A stretch of DNA of 64,000 nucleotides from Thamnaconus septentrionalis. Its lineage: Eukaryota > Chordata > Actinopteri > Tetraodontiformes > Monacanthidae. Below are positions 21,768-34,930 of this stretch, piece after piece. The stretch spans positions 12,466,273-12,530,272 of the forward strand of contig CM020510.1 in assembly GCA_009823395.1 (NCBI GenBank), in the 5' to 3' direction. Position 1 is the first letter of the stretch. Each line of letters opens with the position of its first letter. Both the position numbers and the translations under genes were made by a program. The notes below the pieces were generated by a model, which saw nothing but the letters and a program-made list of their open reading frames with translations, was not told where the DNA came from and did no database searches.

Positions 21768-24700
21768 TGTGCAAACAAACGCACAAAAAATATATCTGCC
21801 TGTGCGCTCACTCACCTGCATGCACCGAACCCCTTTCCGTCAGAAAGTCATTTTCTGTGTTTGCAGGCGTTATTAAATTGCTTCTCTATGGAGTCGGTGC
21901 TTTTTCTCAGGAGATGAAGAAAATGTTGTTGTTGTTTTTTTTTAAAAAAAAACAAAAACCAAAACAACCACACAGCATAAATGTACTGAAAAAGTCAAAT
22001 GCTCAACACCTGTTGGTTATAATGGAATTTTCAATGTATGTAATGAAACTTACTTGACATATTTAAAATATTAGAATTGCATAAAGATTCTGAATAATGT
22101 CATACATTTTAGTAATGTATTTTAATTTAATTTATTTTTTTAATGAATTAGTATTTGGTAATTGAAGAAGAAGAAGAAGAAGAAGAAGAAGAAGAGACGT
22201 GCTCAGTGCTAACTCTGAAGAAGAAGAAGAAGAAGAAGAAGAAGAAGAAGAAGAAGAGACACTGCTCAATGCTAACTATGAAGAAAAAGAAGAAGAGACA
22301 CTGCTCAATGCTAACTATGAAGAAGAAGAAGAAGAGACACTGCTCAATGCTAACTATGAAGAAGAAGAAGAAGAGACACTGCTCAATGTTAACTATGCAG
22401 GAGAAGAAGATGCTGCTCAATGCTAACTATGAAGAAGAAGAAGAAGAGACACTGCTCAATGCTAACTATGAAGAAGAAGAAGAAGAGACACTGCTCAATG
22501 CTAACTATGAAGAAGAAGAAGAGACGCTGCTCAGTGGTATGGTTTGACGTACAGAGCGTGTCTAGTCTAGTGATTGGACGAGTGAAGTCTAGTGACATCT
22601 AGTGGTGAAATATAACCTATCACTCCTTGATACTAAATGTACTACCTTTATTGGTAGTAAATTTCAAAATTTGAATGTTAATTTGAAGAAAAAAACTGAA
22701 GAACAGTTCAGTTCTTGCAGTCAGCAAGGGTGAGATCAAAGCTGACGTCCAACATCTTCAACCCTCCGTGACTCAGGCTTTAGAGCTTTACATGTCTGCT
22801 TTTTTTGTTGTTGTTGCTGCTGCTGCCAGAGCTCTGTCACACCCTTCACAAACACCTTCAACCGCTCCCCTCCGATCCTCCGCCGCGCTTCCCCTCCGAG
22901 TTTGAACGCGGCCGCCGCTCACGCATGAAGCTCCGCCAACAGGTTCACGCGCCGTCGCCTTTGATGGAGCTCCGAGATGTGACAAATTTTTGATTTGTCG
23001 CCTCCCCCCTCCCACCCCCTCTTATCCTTCCCCACCTCCCCCTCCCGCCTGTGCGTCGGCAGACAGACGGCGCTGAGGGATGCAAATGGATTTAATTTAA
23101 TGCTTCGGGGACGCACAAAGCAGCGTGGAAAATGTGAACGTCTCTCACGTCTTTGGCCTTTTGCTCGCTCGCTCGCGAGAGATTTCAGTGTGTTTGTGTT
23201 TCTGTCTGTTTTTTTATTATATTATTTGAGGGCGAATGGATCGGCCTCACAAGAGGAGAGAAAAACACAGTGTTTTTGCTTCTGCTTCCCCTCCCTGCTC
23301 TGTTTGGACTTTAATGTGGGACCCATTTCATGTGATTTCCCATGTGATGTATAAATAAACTGATGTGGTTATGTGAGCGCTCCTATATAAGCATTACATG
23401 CGGGATTGCATAAGTGGGGGTGGGGGTCAGGGGGCTTTGATGGTCTTATTTAATGTATGTGTGCGTATGTGTGTGTGTGTGTGTGCGTGCAGGACCTTGG
23501 CATGGAGTCGACGTCTCTGGATGACGTCCTCTACCGCTACGCCAGTTTCCGTAACCTGGTTGACCCCATCACACACGACCTGATCATCAGCCTGGCGCGA
23601 TATGTTCACTGCCCCAAGACGGTAGGATGGACACACACACACACAGTATGCATTTTTGCCAATTATATGTCAATATACGTACTCATGCATGCTCACTATA
23701 TATATCGCAAGTGATTCATTCTGCTGCTGCTGCTGCTGCTGCCAGTATACGATGGCTCGCTTTGTGAGCTACCATTAAAACATGGCCGTGCTCCAAGTGT
23801 ATGTGTGTGTGTGTGTGTGTGCGTGCGCGCACATTCTCATGTCCTTGATGGCCTCTACGCTCCCCTTGTGTTTGTGCTTTCCCATCATCCAGTTTGGTGG
23901 GCGGAAGGGAAGGAAGGAAGGATAGAAAATGGAGATTGAGGTGATGGTGGTGGCGAACGGGGTCGCGTCCTCGTGTCAGCTGTCATCAAGGAGATGACTC
24001 TAAACTAGAGTTGAGAGTTGAGCAATAATCTGCGCCTCAGGAATGAGAACATTCCATCCTTCTCTTGTCTGACTTGACCTCCGCTTTTCACAGTCAGGGC
24101 AAAGAAGCTCTGGAAAACAGAAATTTGCGATGTCACAAAGCGCACTGATGGTTGGTTGTCAGGTGTTGGCTCCGCCCTCCAAGAATTTTAGGGTTAAAGC
24201 GGCAGGCTGCAAACAGCGGGCTAAACGTGTAGTATTCCGCAGTGGAGCAGGCTGCTCCACTGAAGTTGGGAAAATAGGTGCATCACAGGAAGTGTTTCAC
24301 CGCTGTCCTGTTGCCTCCAGACAGAACCATCTCTGCATCTCTGAGATCTAATGTGATTATCCAAACCTGTGTGTGAGTGACGCGTGTCCGTTACATATCC
24401 CCCCCTCCTGGGACCTTGTTATGACCCCTGCGAATCACTGCCACGCCTCTGTAATCTGATCCATTCCCAGTGAAAACAGGATGCTGACGCTGCAGGCTTC
24501 ATTAGCAGCAGCCAAAGTCATCTTACGTCTCTGCGGCAAAAAAAACAAAACTGGTCCTACGAAAGGTCCAAATACATACTTTTAAACAATATGGGAAAAA
24601 CACAATCATTGCCTCTGGCTCACTGAAAGAGACAATTGTTGCACGATGTACGATTAGAAAAGTGTTTTTCAAATGCAGCCCTTTTAGTGCCAATCAACAA

Positions 24701-25052
24701 AGAAACCAATTAGCTTTTCTGTTTGTTTTTTTAATGTCTGTTGTTCAGCAATTTGTTTTTTGGCTCATCATCAACTCCCATATTAGCCCTCCGCCCCCAT
24801 CCATCCCCCCCAAACTAATGGCTGTTGCAAAACCAGTGATCTGTGGCCTTGAAAACATTAAGCAAAACGCAAAATTAAAGCACGCATTATATCAAAGCTT
24901 TAAAAAAAAAAAAAATTGTGCGTTCAAGTGCGATACCGGCGGATTTGTGGAAGCTACTTTATGGATCCAGCGGCAATGTGGGTTTATGGAGGAAAATCCC
25001 AAAACTCTGACTTTTATTTTGTGCCGCTGATCCTCCTTTGTGGAACATCCCT

Positions 25053-25087
<35 letters not shown>

Positions 25088-27403
25088 CTCTTTCAATCAC
25101 AAACAAACGCCCTCACCCTTCACCCAGCAGCCTCCGCTGGGAGCAGGGATCCGGGAGTCCGTGAATCCAGCTTCCGCCGGGATTTTCTCTTTCGCTGTTT
25201 TTCCTCTGGAGCTCCGTCTGTTTCTCGCCGCCTCAGTCTTTTCATTTCACACCTCCACCGTCTCCTCTCAGCCGCGGCCCGTCAGCCGTCTCTGCCTCTC
25301 GCTTCCCTCCGCCCGCCGTCCACTCGGTCGCTGCTCGGCGCTGCAGAGGCTGCAGATAACCGACCTTCAGTCCGGCGTCGCTCGCTCATTCCAGTAATTG
25401 CCTTCATTTACTTTGCGTGGTCGCAGCGTTTCTCGTTTTTTCCGCTAGCTGCCACCTGAAATTATATTGAAAGTGACATTTCACACTCTTTTGCTCCATT
25501 AACCAGCAACGTTATCTTTTTTCCCCCAATTTTTTTTCTCCAACCAATTACTTGGAAATGTGAAAGAGAGACGAAAGAAAAAAAGATTTGCATGTATTGA
25601 GGAAATGGTCTTGGAGAAGAAAAAAAAATTCAACAATTCTATCGTAGCTATAGAGGCTGCTCAAACCAATTTCTAATATGGACATAGTGCACTGCCACAA
25701 AAACCAACACATACACCCAATACTGGAGCTCTCTAAGGTTCTCTCAGTTTTCGCATTTCCCTGGAAAAAAGAAACAGGTGCCACCAGGGAATATCTGCCC
25801 ACTCATCCTCATGTCTGCCCTCAAACAGCAGCAGCAGCTCCGGAGCTGTTGGTGCCTCGCCGTCCTTCCTGACGGCTCCTCATCTCATTAAGCTCCTTAT
25901 TTATTCACAGAGTCCCCTTTCAAAACTGCCAACCTACTTTTTTTCTGTGATGAATTTGAAGCCTGCATATTAATGCGTGTTTGCTTAAATTAAATCAACA
26001 CGGGCGAGATGCTATCCACAGGTGTGTTCCAAATCACACTGCACTCACTGCTTGGAGTGCATAAGTGTGCAAACTGCCGTCCACACTGCAAAGCATGCAA
26101 ATCATGCACACTGGAAACAGTCCAAACGCTGAATGTGGAGTGATGAATCGCTAAACACTCCTGCGTCAAAATTTGTTTCAACCCAAGACTATTGCACCAC
26201 ACAAACAAGCATTCAGGATGGAAGACAGAACTTGGTTCTCTGCGTGCAGGAGTTGCTGTTATCACGCAGCAGGCATCAGCAATTTGTATGATGACGTATT
26301 TTCCGCCTTGGAACACATAAATGGATTTGGTCCCAGAAGATCGGAGATGCGGCTGATATTGTGACTCAGCTGTCGGCCAGGTCTTCCCCCAGCACCTCGC
26401 GGCTGCTTCAGCCAAAGCAGAGGAATTGAATTACGCAGGCAATTCATCTGCACAGCGGAGGAACGGTTTAGCAGTAATTTAGCCGGGCGGCATTGAAAAA
26501 TGGCAGAGGAGTAACGGTTGCGTTTGTCCTCCGCAAACTAACTTCGTCAGCCGGCGGCCAGCCCGAGGGCTGGAGACGGAGACGGAGAGATAAACAAGAG
26601 CGATGGAGAGACACGGGGAGGAGCGGCGAGGTCATCGGTTCTCCAGAGACCGGAAAAGAAAGATTCATAGATGTTCTGTATCAATAATGTACGGAGAGGA
26701 GGAGGAGGACGGCAGAGTGGAGGCACAACATAGAAAAAAGGAAGAAGAGGAGTGGAAAAAATGATCCTAGGTTGATGCTGAGGGAGGAAAAGGGAAAAAG
26801 AGTGAAAGCAGGATGCAGTGAAAAGTAGCCGCAGCTTACATCCTCCCCTTCCCGCATAATTCAATTCCTCTTCTCCCCCTCCACACACTCACACGCACGC
26901 ACACACACATCCTGTGGATTAGCAGGAATCAATGGAAGTACACCAGTTCATCTTACCTGAGACTCCAATCATAAATACCAACAACAGAGATTCAGATCTG
27001 TCTTGTTTGTGAGAAAAGTGGAATGTCCCTTGACCCACTGCATTTGTATTTGGAGCAGGTGGTCAGAAATTGAATTGCAACAGCGTCATCTTGACATCAA
27101 TCAATGACATTCTTGTGCAATTCTTTCCATTTAAAAAAAAATAAAAATAAAGGCTCATTATAAACAACCAAGGCTTTTGGTTTTCATTCAGGATTGCAGG
27201 GAGCAGCCTTCCTGTTAATGCTTAATAATAATAAAAAACCAACAACAGCTAGATCTAGAATCTAGAATTTTCAGCTTATTTAGCCCTTTGTTTAACAGCG
27301 TCCCGCTAAAACACTTCAATACAATCAAAGTGCTGGTTTGTTGGACTAGCAAGCAGTAACAAGGCCCTCTCAGGGTGAAAGTTTCAGATGTGTTTCGGCA
27401 AAC

Positions 27404-27461
<58 letters not shown>

Positions 27462-27647
27462 AATGATGATGATGATGTGTAACTTAGCGTTCAGCATGTT
27501 TTTGTGCACGTTTGTCCGACAGGAGGGCGACTCTCTGGGAGCGATGGAGAAGGTCTGTCGTCAGCTGACCTACCATCTCAGCCCACACTCTCAGTGGAGG
27601 AGACACGGCCTGCTCAAGCGGAAACCCCAGGCCTGGTGAGTGTCTCC

Positions 27648-27724
<77 letters not shown>

Positions 27725-30700
27725 CGCTGGCGCATGTGCGTGCGCGCAGTGTGCCACTGATGTGTCATCAGCTGCTGCCTCTTTGGATGCCACGGAAAAA
27801 TAGTTTGTGACTCACACACCACACAAGGCCAGATCCTCGTGTTATTTATACTTTCCACCTGCTAAATAGAAGTTCACCTGATGGAACAGGTCGCATAAAG
27901 AGAATATGCTCTATACAAAAGGTACAACTGTTGTGTGCAGTGCTAGAATTAGTGTTTTTGTACCGATGTGGCGTGCCAGCACGTGGCTTACTGCTGGTTT
28001 TGTTGATAGTTCTTGCAGGATAGGCTGTATTCATATCTTGAAGTTGATGTTTTTTGGTTATTCTTATCATGACCTGATACAGAGTGAAACTTTTTTTTTT
28101 TAATTTCCCAAATCATCGCTTAAAAAAAATAACTCTGGAAAGGGGAGACCGAAACCAACAAACAGAGTAAACATTTCTCAATAATTTCAAACAATTTCTA
28201 ATTTGCCCAGTTTGTACATGCAAACAGAATTGAATCTGAAGTGTTAGGTAGGAAGGTAGGTAGGAAGGAAAATAAAAGTAAAGAAGCCAGCCATGAGAGC
28301 AAGGGCTCAAGGCCTAGGTTGCAGAATTTTGCGGGTTCAATCAACCAACTTGCTGCGAGCCGGTTCGCCGTGTGACGCTACACAACACGACTTATTCCAG
28401 AGCCGCTATCAAATGCACCCTGGTGTCAGCAGATGGTGGAGACACTTCCTGCCGCAGTGTGAAGCAGAGCGTCGGCGGGGAGCCCCTTTAGCCGTTAGCA
28501 CGCAGAGCCAGACTGTTTTTTGTGACGCTTCCCCAGTCAGTGGCAATGAGCCGTGACTGTTTTCACCAAACCACCCCCATGCCGCAGCTTACATGCCCCC
28601 CACCCCTTCCTCTCACAACCCTTTAAAATTACAAGCCGGCAAGAACAATTACTGTTAAAGCAGCGTCTCAGATGTAATGGAATCGAACCATAGCCGAGAG
28701 ATGGAACTGAAATGAGTTTGCTTGCTTGTTGCCGTGAGTCATTTTTTTAACTGCTGGATGGGATTTAATCAGCGCCACATTGGCGTTGGAGACCTCAGGC
28801 TGTAACACTGCACGCTGCCAGACGACCCGACCCCCCCTCACCACCCACCATTTGCTCCGAGTCTCAAGGCCAGACACGAGATTGAATCATCTTTTTGGAT
28901 GCAACACACCCCATTAGCGCCCTGGCGAAACACATTCAGACACACACATTATCATCCTCCTCCTCCTCCTCCTCTGCCTCCTCCTCCTTCTCCACCTCCT
29001 CAGCCCCTCGGGGTCAAACAACAGCAACATATGACTGAAAAGAAGCTGCAAAGACTTAAAAAATTTATATATGGATTTATAAAATGGCCTTCAATGCTAA
29101 AAAAAAATTGTTGTCGACATTTCCAGCTCTCAAAATCGAGACACGTACGGATACATGAGGATGAAAAAAAAATCTTTGCACAACTAACTTTTCCTGCGAG
29201 ATGCTGTGAAGGTAACTTCTGTCCGAGGCCTTTTTCAATTTTTCAGTTTTTATCAGCAGCCAAATGTCAGCACACGCCATCGTTGCACAAGCCGCTCATA
29301 AGAAGACGGCACGTGAAGCATCTCGGCGTAATTTAACGTACGGGTAAAGACATTAAAGGCGCTCCCAGATTACATCACTGATGGCGTCCCTCGGGACAGA
29401 AGGGGGAGGCGAAGGTCTTATCAGTCCCAGCTAATCCCCCACCCCCACTGCTCTGCCTCCCTCCACACCATGGAGTGAGGCATCGCAACCGATGCCGCCG
29501 AGACAGAAGCGCAGTGTTTTAACAGTGTGACGTCGTCTGTCCAAGAAGAGAAGTTATGGTCGTGAATCACTGCTGATGCCGGGAGAGAGAGAAAAGCAGG
29601 ATTAACCAGGCTGAGTGTTCATTGTCTGCCTGCTCAACAACACTTCCTTTCAAACGAGCTTTAGAAAGAAAAAAAAGTAGAGTCAGCGCTCTGAAACGAG
29701 GCAGCAGCACAGCCCAGTGCCAGCGATGCCGGCCCTCGTCTCTGCTTCACAGCCAAAGTCTGAGGCTCCTGGAGGGACGGCCGCTGAGGTAAACAGCCTG
29801 GCAGGCTGCACAGTCCAAACCTTTGGACGTGCTGCCTCTTCCAAGCGGGCATTACCAATGAGATATGACTTCTTGGAAAGACAGTGATTTTATTTTAAGC
29901 CGAGCTCTTAAATTAAACAGAAAGCCTCGGGATAGGATAGCAGACGGAGCATTACCGCTGCCACTGGATTTATTTCACATTTACATCTTTGGAGAAGCCC
30001 ATAAGAGAGCAGTTGAGGCAGAGAAATCCATCCATCCATCCATCTTCTATACCCGCTTATTCCAATTCAGGGTCACGGGGGTCTGCTGGAGTCTATCCCA
30101 GCTGTCTTAGGGCGAAAGGCAGAGAAATGACTTTCGAAAAGTTGGATAACGGTGGGGAAAAATGGATTTGGTAAATTGAATCAGTGGTCTGTCAGTCAGA
30201 TTTAAAGCTGATCGATAGGATTGTTTACTGCTGATGTACTGACGAACCATGATGTACTGCGGTTCTTTAGTGCAATTCTTCACTCATATTTACTGAAAAA
30301 ATGTTGTTCAAAGACAATCACAAATCTCCAAAAAAATAAAAAATACATACCTCAGTGTGGGTAGAGCACAACAGTATAGACCAAAAAAACTCCAGTACGT
30401 CTGATTCACAGGAAAATATGTGAAGATAAATGCAAAAACGACTACCACGTAATTGCACAGTTTGTAACTAGACGTGAACACAAACAGCAGAGAATGTGTT
30501 AAATGTGTAACTTTGTTTGGCCGCTAGCTAAACCAACCGGCGCAGTCGTCAGAGTTGATAACACAGGATTGGACAGTGATTGTTAATGGGCGGGGCCTGG
30601 CGAAGGGTCAGTTTTTTCCGTAAATTTTAACCAGATGACAAATGAATCACCAATAACAAGTCAACAATAAATCAATTGTGTCTCTAGCTTTAATTTACAT

Positions 30701-33700
30701 AATATATGCAGTACATATGTATAATGGATGGATGCCCCGCCCAGTCCAGTACTGGCAACACCGCTGCTGCAGATTCACCATCACAACACAGCGCAGCATA
30801 ATATTTAGATTTTTATGTCTCCCCCAGTCATAGTGAGGAGATCAATTCTTCTATTTAAACCAACACGTATTTGCATGTTTATCCTCTGAAGTGGCTCCTT
30901 TAATTTCCCCCGGCGCTGCTTCCACCATGTCTCGCTCCGTCGCTCGTTCGTTACCTTACATGGTAACAAGTCGCCTTCCCCTCCGTCTACCTGCGTCTCG
31001 TCCTCCCTGCCAGCCTGTCGCTGCCTCTCCCACTGGCTTGCCAGCTGCGGTCATCGCACCGGCAGATTGATCGGCCGACTCCCACTCCCCCTCTTACCCT
31101 CTCCCCCGCCTCCCCTCCTCTCCCTCCCTCTGCTCAGACAGCCGGCAGAGGAAGAAGGAGGAGTTGACTCAGGGTGTCCTCACCTCTCTGCCTCATCTCA
31201 CCAGCAGGCATAAACCCAGCGGGGAGGATATTAACTCTGATATTCCGAGTGGGAGGAATAAAAAAAATAATAACCAAGCCAGACAGAATGTGTTCAGTTT
31301 TTAGATGGCGCTGGGGCCCAATGCTTGCGAGCTCCTCCGACGGGATGCGACGGAACCCGCAGCCTCGCAGGTCTGACGCGGAGGCAGCGCCAATTAGAAA
31401 CGCACCGTCTCTGCTTGCAGACTAGCCTGTTGCAAAGCACTGATTCCCCATAACGTGCCCATTTCGTTCCCAATCAAAGCTATTCTGTCGCAGTCCCCTC
31501 TCAGGCGCCGCTTGTTTGCGTTAATCAGGCGGCATGGAGAGCTGCGGCTGCAGTCGGCATCTTGTATCATTAGCCGATGAGAGCAGGGCGAAGGCTGACA
31601 AAGACTCACTAATGAAGAGCAGCTGAAGAGACTTGAAGCCACTCTGTAGCACGACCACTCTGTACCACCTACTACCACTAAAATATTTATTTTGTTGTTG
31701 TTGCTCATTTCACTTATAAACTACCTTTTTAAACTTTCTAATATAGTTATTAAACAATCCGTTTTTGCTGCGTTGACATCACAGTCAGTAATGTGTTTGA
31801 CTGTAGAATCTTCTGACAGGTTGGATCACGACAAAAAGTGAAGCGACCCTGGTTTTTGGGGATGGAGCAGCATCAGCTTTCTGTAGAGCTGCTTGTCCAG
31901 GTCGTCTCTGCTGTGTGGTGGTAATGCAGCTGAACAACAAAACAGACAATAATTCCATTTTTTAATTCCACTCGGCTTTTGGCTTTCACTTTTATTTTTC
32001 TCCCTTTTTCTGCCTCCTGCTGTTTTATTTTCCTCTTTTTATCAGTGTTCCCATTGGAATCGCTGTCACTGTCTGTTTTCTTACAGTCATCGGAAATTAT
32101 CCTGTGCCATAACTTATGATATAATGATGCTTCCAATTTACTATTTGAGCTCTTTTAAATCTCTTGGATTCGTTTCATTTTATCCCCCCATTTTTTCTTT
32201 TTTTAATCCCTCGTTCCCTCAACCAGTCTGGATCATTCTCTCTGCCTGCTCTGTTCTAGGGCCCAAACTGCACTCTGATCCCTTTCCTCAATGAGCAATG
32301 TGGCCACAGTAGCTCGAGGCTGAGGTTGCTGCTATAATAACATAATGAAAGATTTATTTCTAAAAGTGTGTTAAGATATAAAGGAGCCAGAGGCTGTGTG
32401 AGAAGGAGACAATGAAAAAAAGTCTTTATAATGTGATTCAGTCAGATTCCACTTATTTTTACCAGATTAACAATCGGCTCTAACAAGGTCAGGTAAACAT
32501 AAAAGATGTGACTCCTTTCTCTGGATCTGAGCAAGTTCTGGACTGTCCCTTTGTCCAAATAACATGCAAATGTCAATTCAAATGTGACATTTAATGCTCA
32601 TAACACTGACATGGAGCTCACTGCGGTGCGGCCACGTCAGGGTCTCACTGGTCAGCTACTGTAAATGCAGCAGCCCGGACCGGCTGTGAATGCGTTATGG
32701 TCACACATGAAGTGAAGGGTGGAAGGTTTGAATGTTCATGGCCGGCCTCCTCTGCAGCACAACACCCCGGTTTGTTTTATCCTGTGTGACTCATGTTTAT
32801 TCCCAGTGGACATCTGACCTCCTGCCACGGCATGCATGATAATACAGTACGGCTGCTGCTGCTGCTGCTGCTGCTGCTGCCGGACACAGACAGAGCACTT
32901 TGTAGAGAGTAAGTTTGGCCTGTTTTTAGTATGAAAGGGGCTTCAAGTCAGAATCTGTTTATGAGGTTTAACAGATGGAGATTTGTCTCTGTTGCCAATC
33001 TCAAAACACAAGCTATATGTGATGGATGCATTCAATATTTGATAATGGATGCAAATTGTAATAGAGATTCTGAAATGAGATAATCATTAACCGAAACCAA
33101 AACAACAACAGCAGCAGCAGCTCAGTCATGCATAAAGAAAAGTGACAAGCTATGCTGTCACATCCTGGTGCCTTATAATGAGCTGGCTCGGAAAAAAGAG
33201 TAGTGAGGCTCCTACTTCTTCTCAGTATCAGCCCCAGAGGTAATACAGGGTTATTTAAATTCTATCCTAAAAGAGCTGAGGGTAGATCGTATTATTGTTT
33301 ATTAAGGATTATTATGAAGTATTTTTATATTTAGCTACAATAGTATTTGGAGTGTTTGTCTTAATCAAAGCACTGGCTGGTAATATCAGATTTCTGCGTT
33401 GTCTTTGAACTCCAAACAGCTAGGTGGCACTGTTGCAATATCTCCCCCGACCAAATTCACTTCAATAAGACTGCAATTAATGCAGGAGAAGATCAGACAT
33501 CCTATTCACCCAATTAGAGGCGTTTTATTCACGTTCCCTTCTCCTCTGAGTCCTTCTTGGCCGTGTCCAAAAATGGCCACTTGACCTCGGCTCAGAGTCG
33601 GGAGTGGGGGTGGCGTTGGCCGTCTGTGCCGTGGGATTCTAGTCTAAAACCAAATACACGATGAGCTCCCACAGCGTGTCATTGGCCAGCAGTGCTTCCT

Positions 33701-34882
33701 GCTCCGTTTATTGCTTCTGTTTTGAGAGCAGTTAGAGGGATGAGGACAAAGACAAGTGGGATTCTGTCTGAGTAGAGAGTCTGGTGGCTGCGCAAGGAGG
33801 CTAAACACCAATTTGATTTAATTTTATTTGTTTTGGACGCTGCATATTAATGAACATTACACACAAGGTGTAATGTGAACACAAATTAGCGAGGATGCTA
33901 AATTTCTTAGTCACCTTGTTAAAAAACAAACATAAAAAAGATCAACAGATCAACATACATTAGAACCACAAAAATGCAAAGGATCCAGACACATTTACAA
34001 AAATGAATTGATTAAAATGCTCATGCTTTTGTTTGTTCAGAATCCGATTTTTTTTTTTGTTCATCTCCAAAAGACCTAAAAGATGGACACTGTCTAATAT
34101 TGTTGGGTAGCTTGTTCCAGTTTATGCTGTCCTGAACTGACAGTACATTTTGAGCAAATGTTGTGTGTCTGAACTGCAGCTCACAAATCCCTCTGGTGGT
34201 TAAAAGAGGGGGTGGGGAGGAGTTCCGAAATGTTTCCCCCTTTGTACTCCTCGTCCAGTTGCATCAGACCAGGATGGGAGGACAAGGAGCTGGCGTGGAG
34301 AACGCGAGCTGTTTGCCGATTAGACTCCCGTGCGCCGCACCACCTGCATTAACCAATTAGCGCACTTTCACTTGGTGAATAGGAAATGTGCGGCCTGGTA
34401 TGACAGGTTTTCTCGGTGGTCTCTGGGAAGTGGTTTCAGACTGCTTGACCCTTGCAGACAAGAAGCGAACCCTGACAGCCTCCAGGTGCTTTTGTTTTTC
34501 CCACTTTATTTGCACTACGTGTTAAAGAGGTGGCGCAGAATTATTACATCCTGGAGGAGAGAGTCAGGCTGCATTAAATGAATGTAGCATGAGTGTTAAT
34601 AACGTCTAGTAGCTGTATTTTATAGCGTCCAAGTAGTCTGCTGTCTGCATGAAGTCCTGGCCAACCTGATGGCTCTGTGGTCATTTTATGGTTTTATAAA
34701 CCGGTATATACCAGTTAATGATGATGTCTCATTATTCTACCCCAGCTTGCCAAATTTATTTGTTGGTGAAGCCTCACAAATGGGAAATATTTTTTTTGTG
34801 TGCTTTGCTACATTTGGTTCCTATCTCTGCTCAAGCAGGAGGGCACTGTGCTTTTGTCCAAAGATTAGAAATATTTCTCTCT

Positions 34883-34930
<48 letters not shown>

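Larger units (their letters stand above)
17128..23468 (+). other. lrrc75a intron 1 (main part)
   Basis: Non-coding intron with mixed composition. It includes TTG/CTG trinucleotide runs (17250-17278, 18458-18480), a CA run near 17635-17650, two GT repeats and a GAA-rich minisatellite. The 20.4-21.3 kb part is less repetitive and higher in GC, so it could hold conserved regulatory DNA, but I cannot show this without alignment. No exon of another gene was recognised on either strand. Confidence 0.6.
23646..27403 (+). other. lrrc75a intron 2
   Basis: Non-coding. It contains CTG repeats at 23720-23742, a GT run near 23804-23822, an 11-bp-arm palindrome at 24240-24262 and an AC run at 25055-25084. 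A GC-rich, CpG-containing patch lies around 25.1-25.4 kb and a purine-rich patch around 26.5-26.8 kb. No other gene was recognised. Confidence 0.6.

Noticed and set aside
22148..22602. Several overlapping acidic or Phe-rich open frames on both strands
   Set aside because: They are produced by the 39-bp GAA minisatellite whose unit is a multiple of three; no splice sites or homology support a gene.
27388..27639. Open frame starting with a long poly-methionine run and running into lrrc75a exon 3
   Set aside because: The methionines are the GAT/ATG microsatellite in the intron; only 27523-27635 is coding and it follows a clear splice acceptor.
28290..28350. GGGTTCAATC resembling a Pol III B box, considered as a tRNA-derived SINE or tRNA
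   Set aside because: No matching A box at the right distance, no cloverleaf and no A-rich tail or target duplication.
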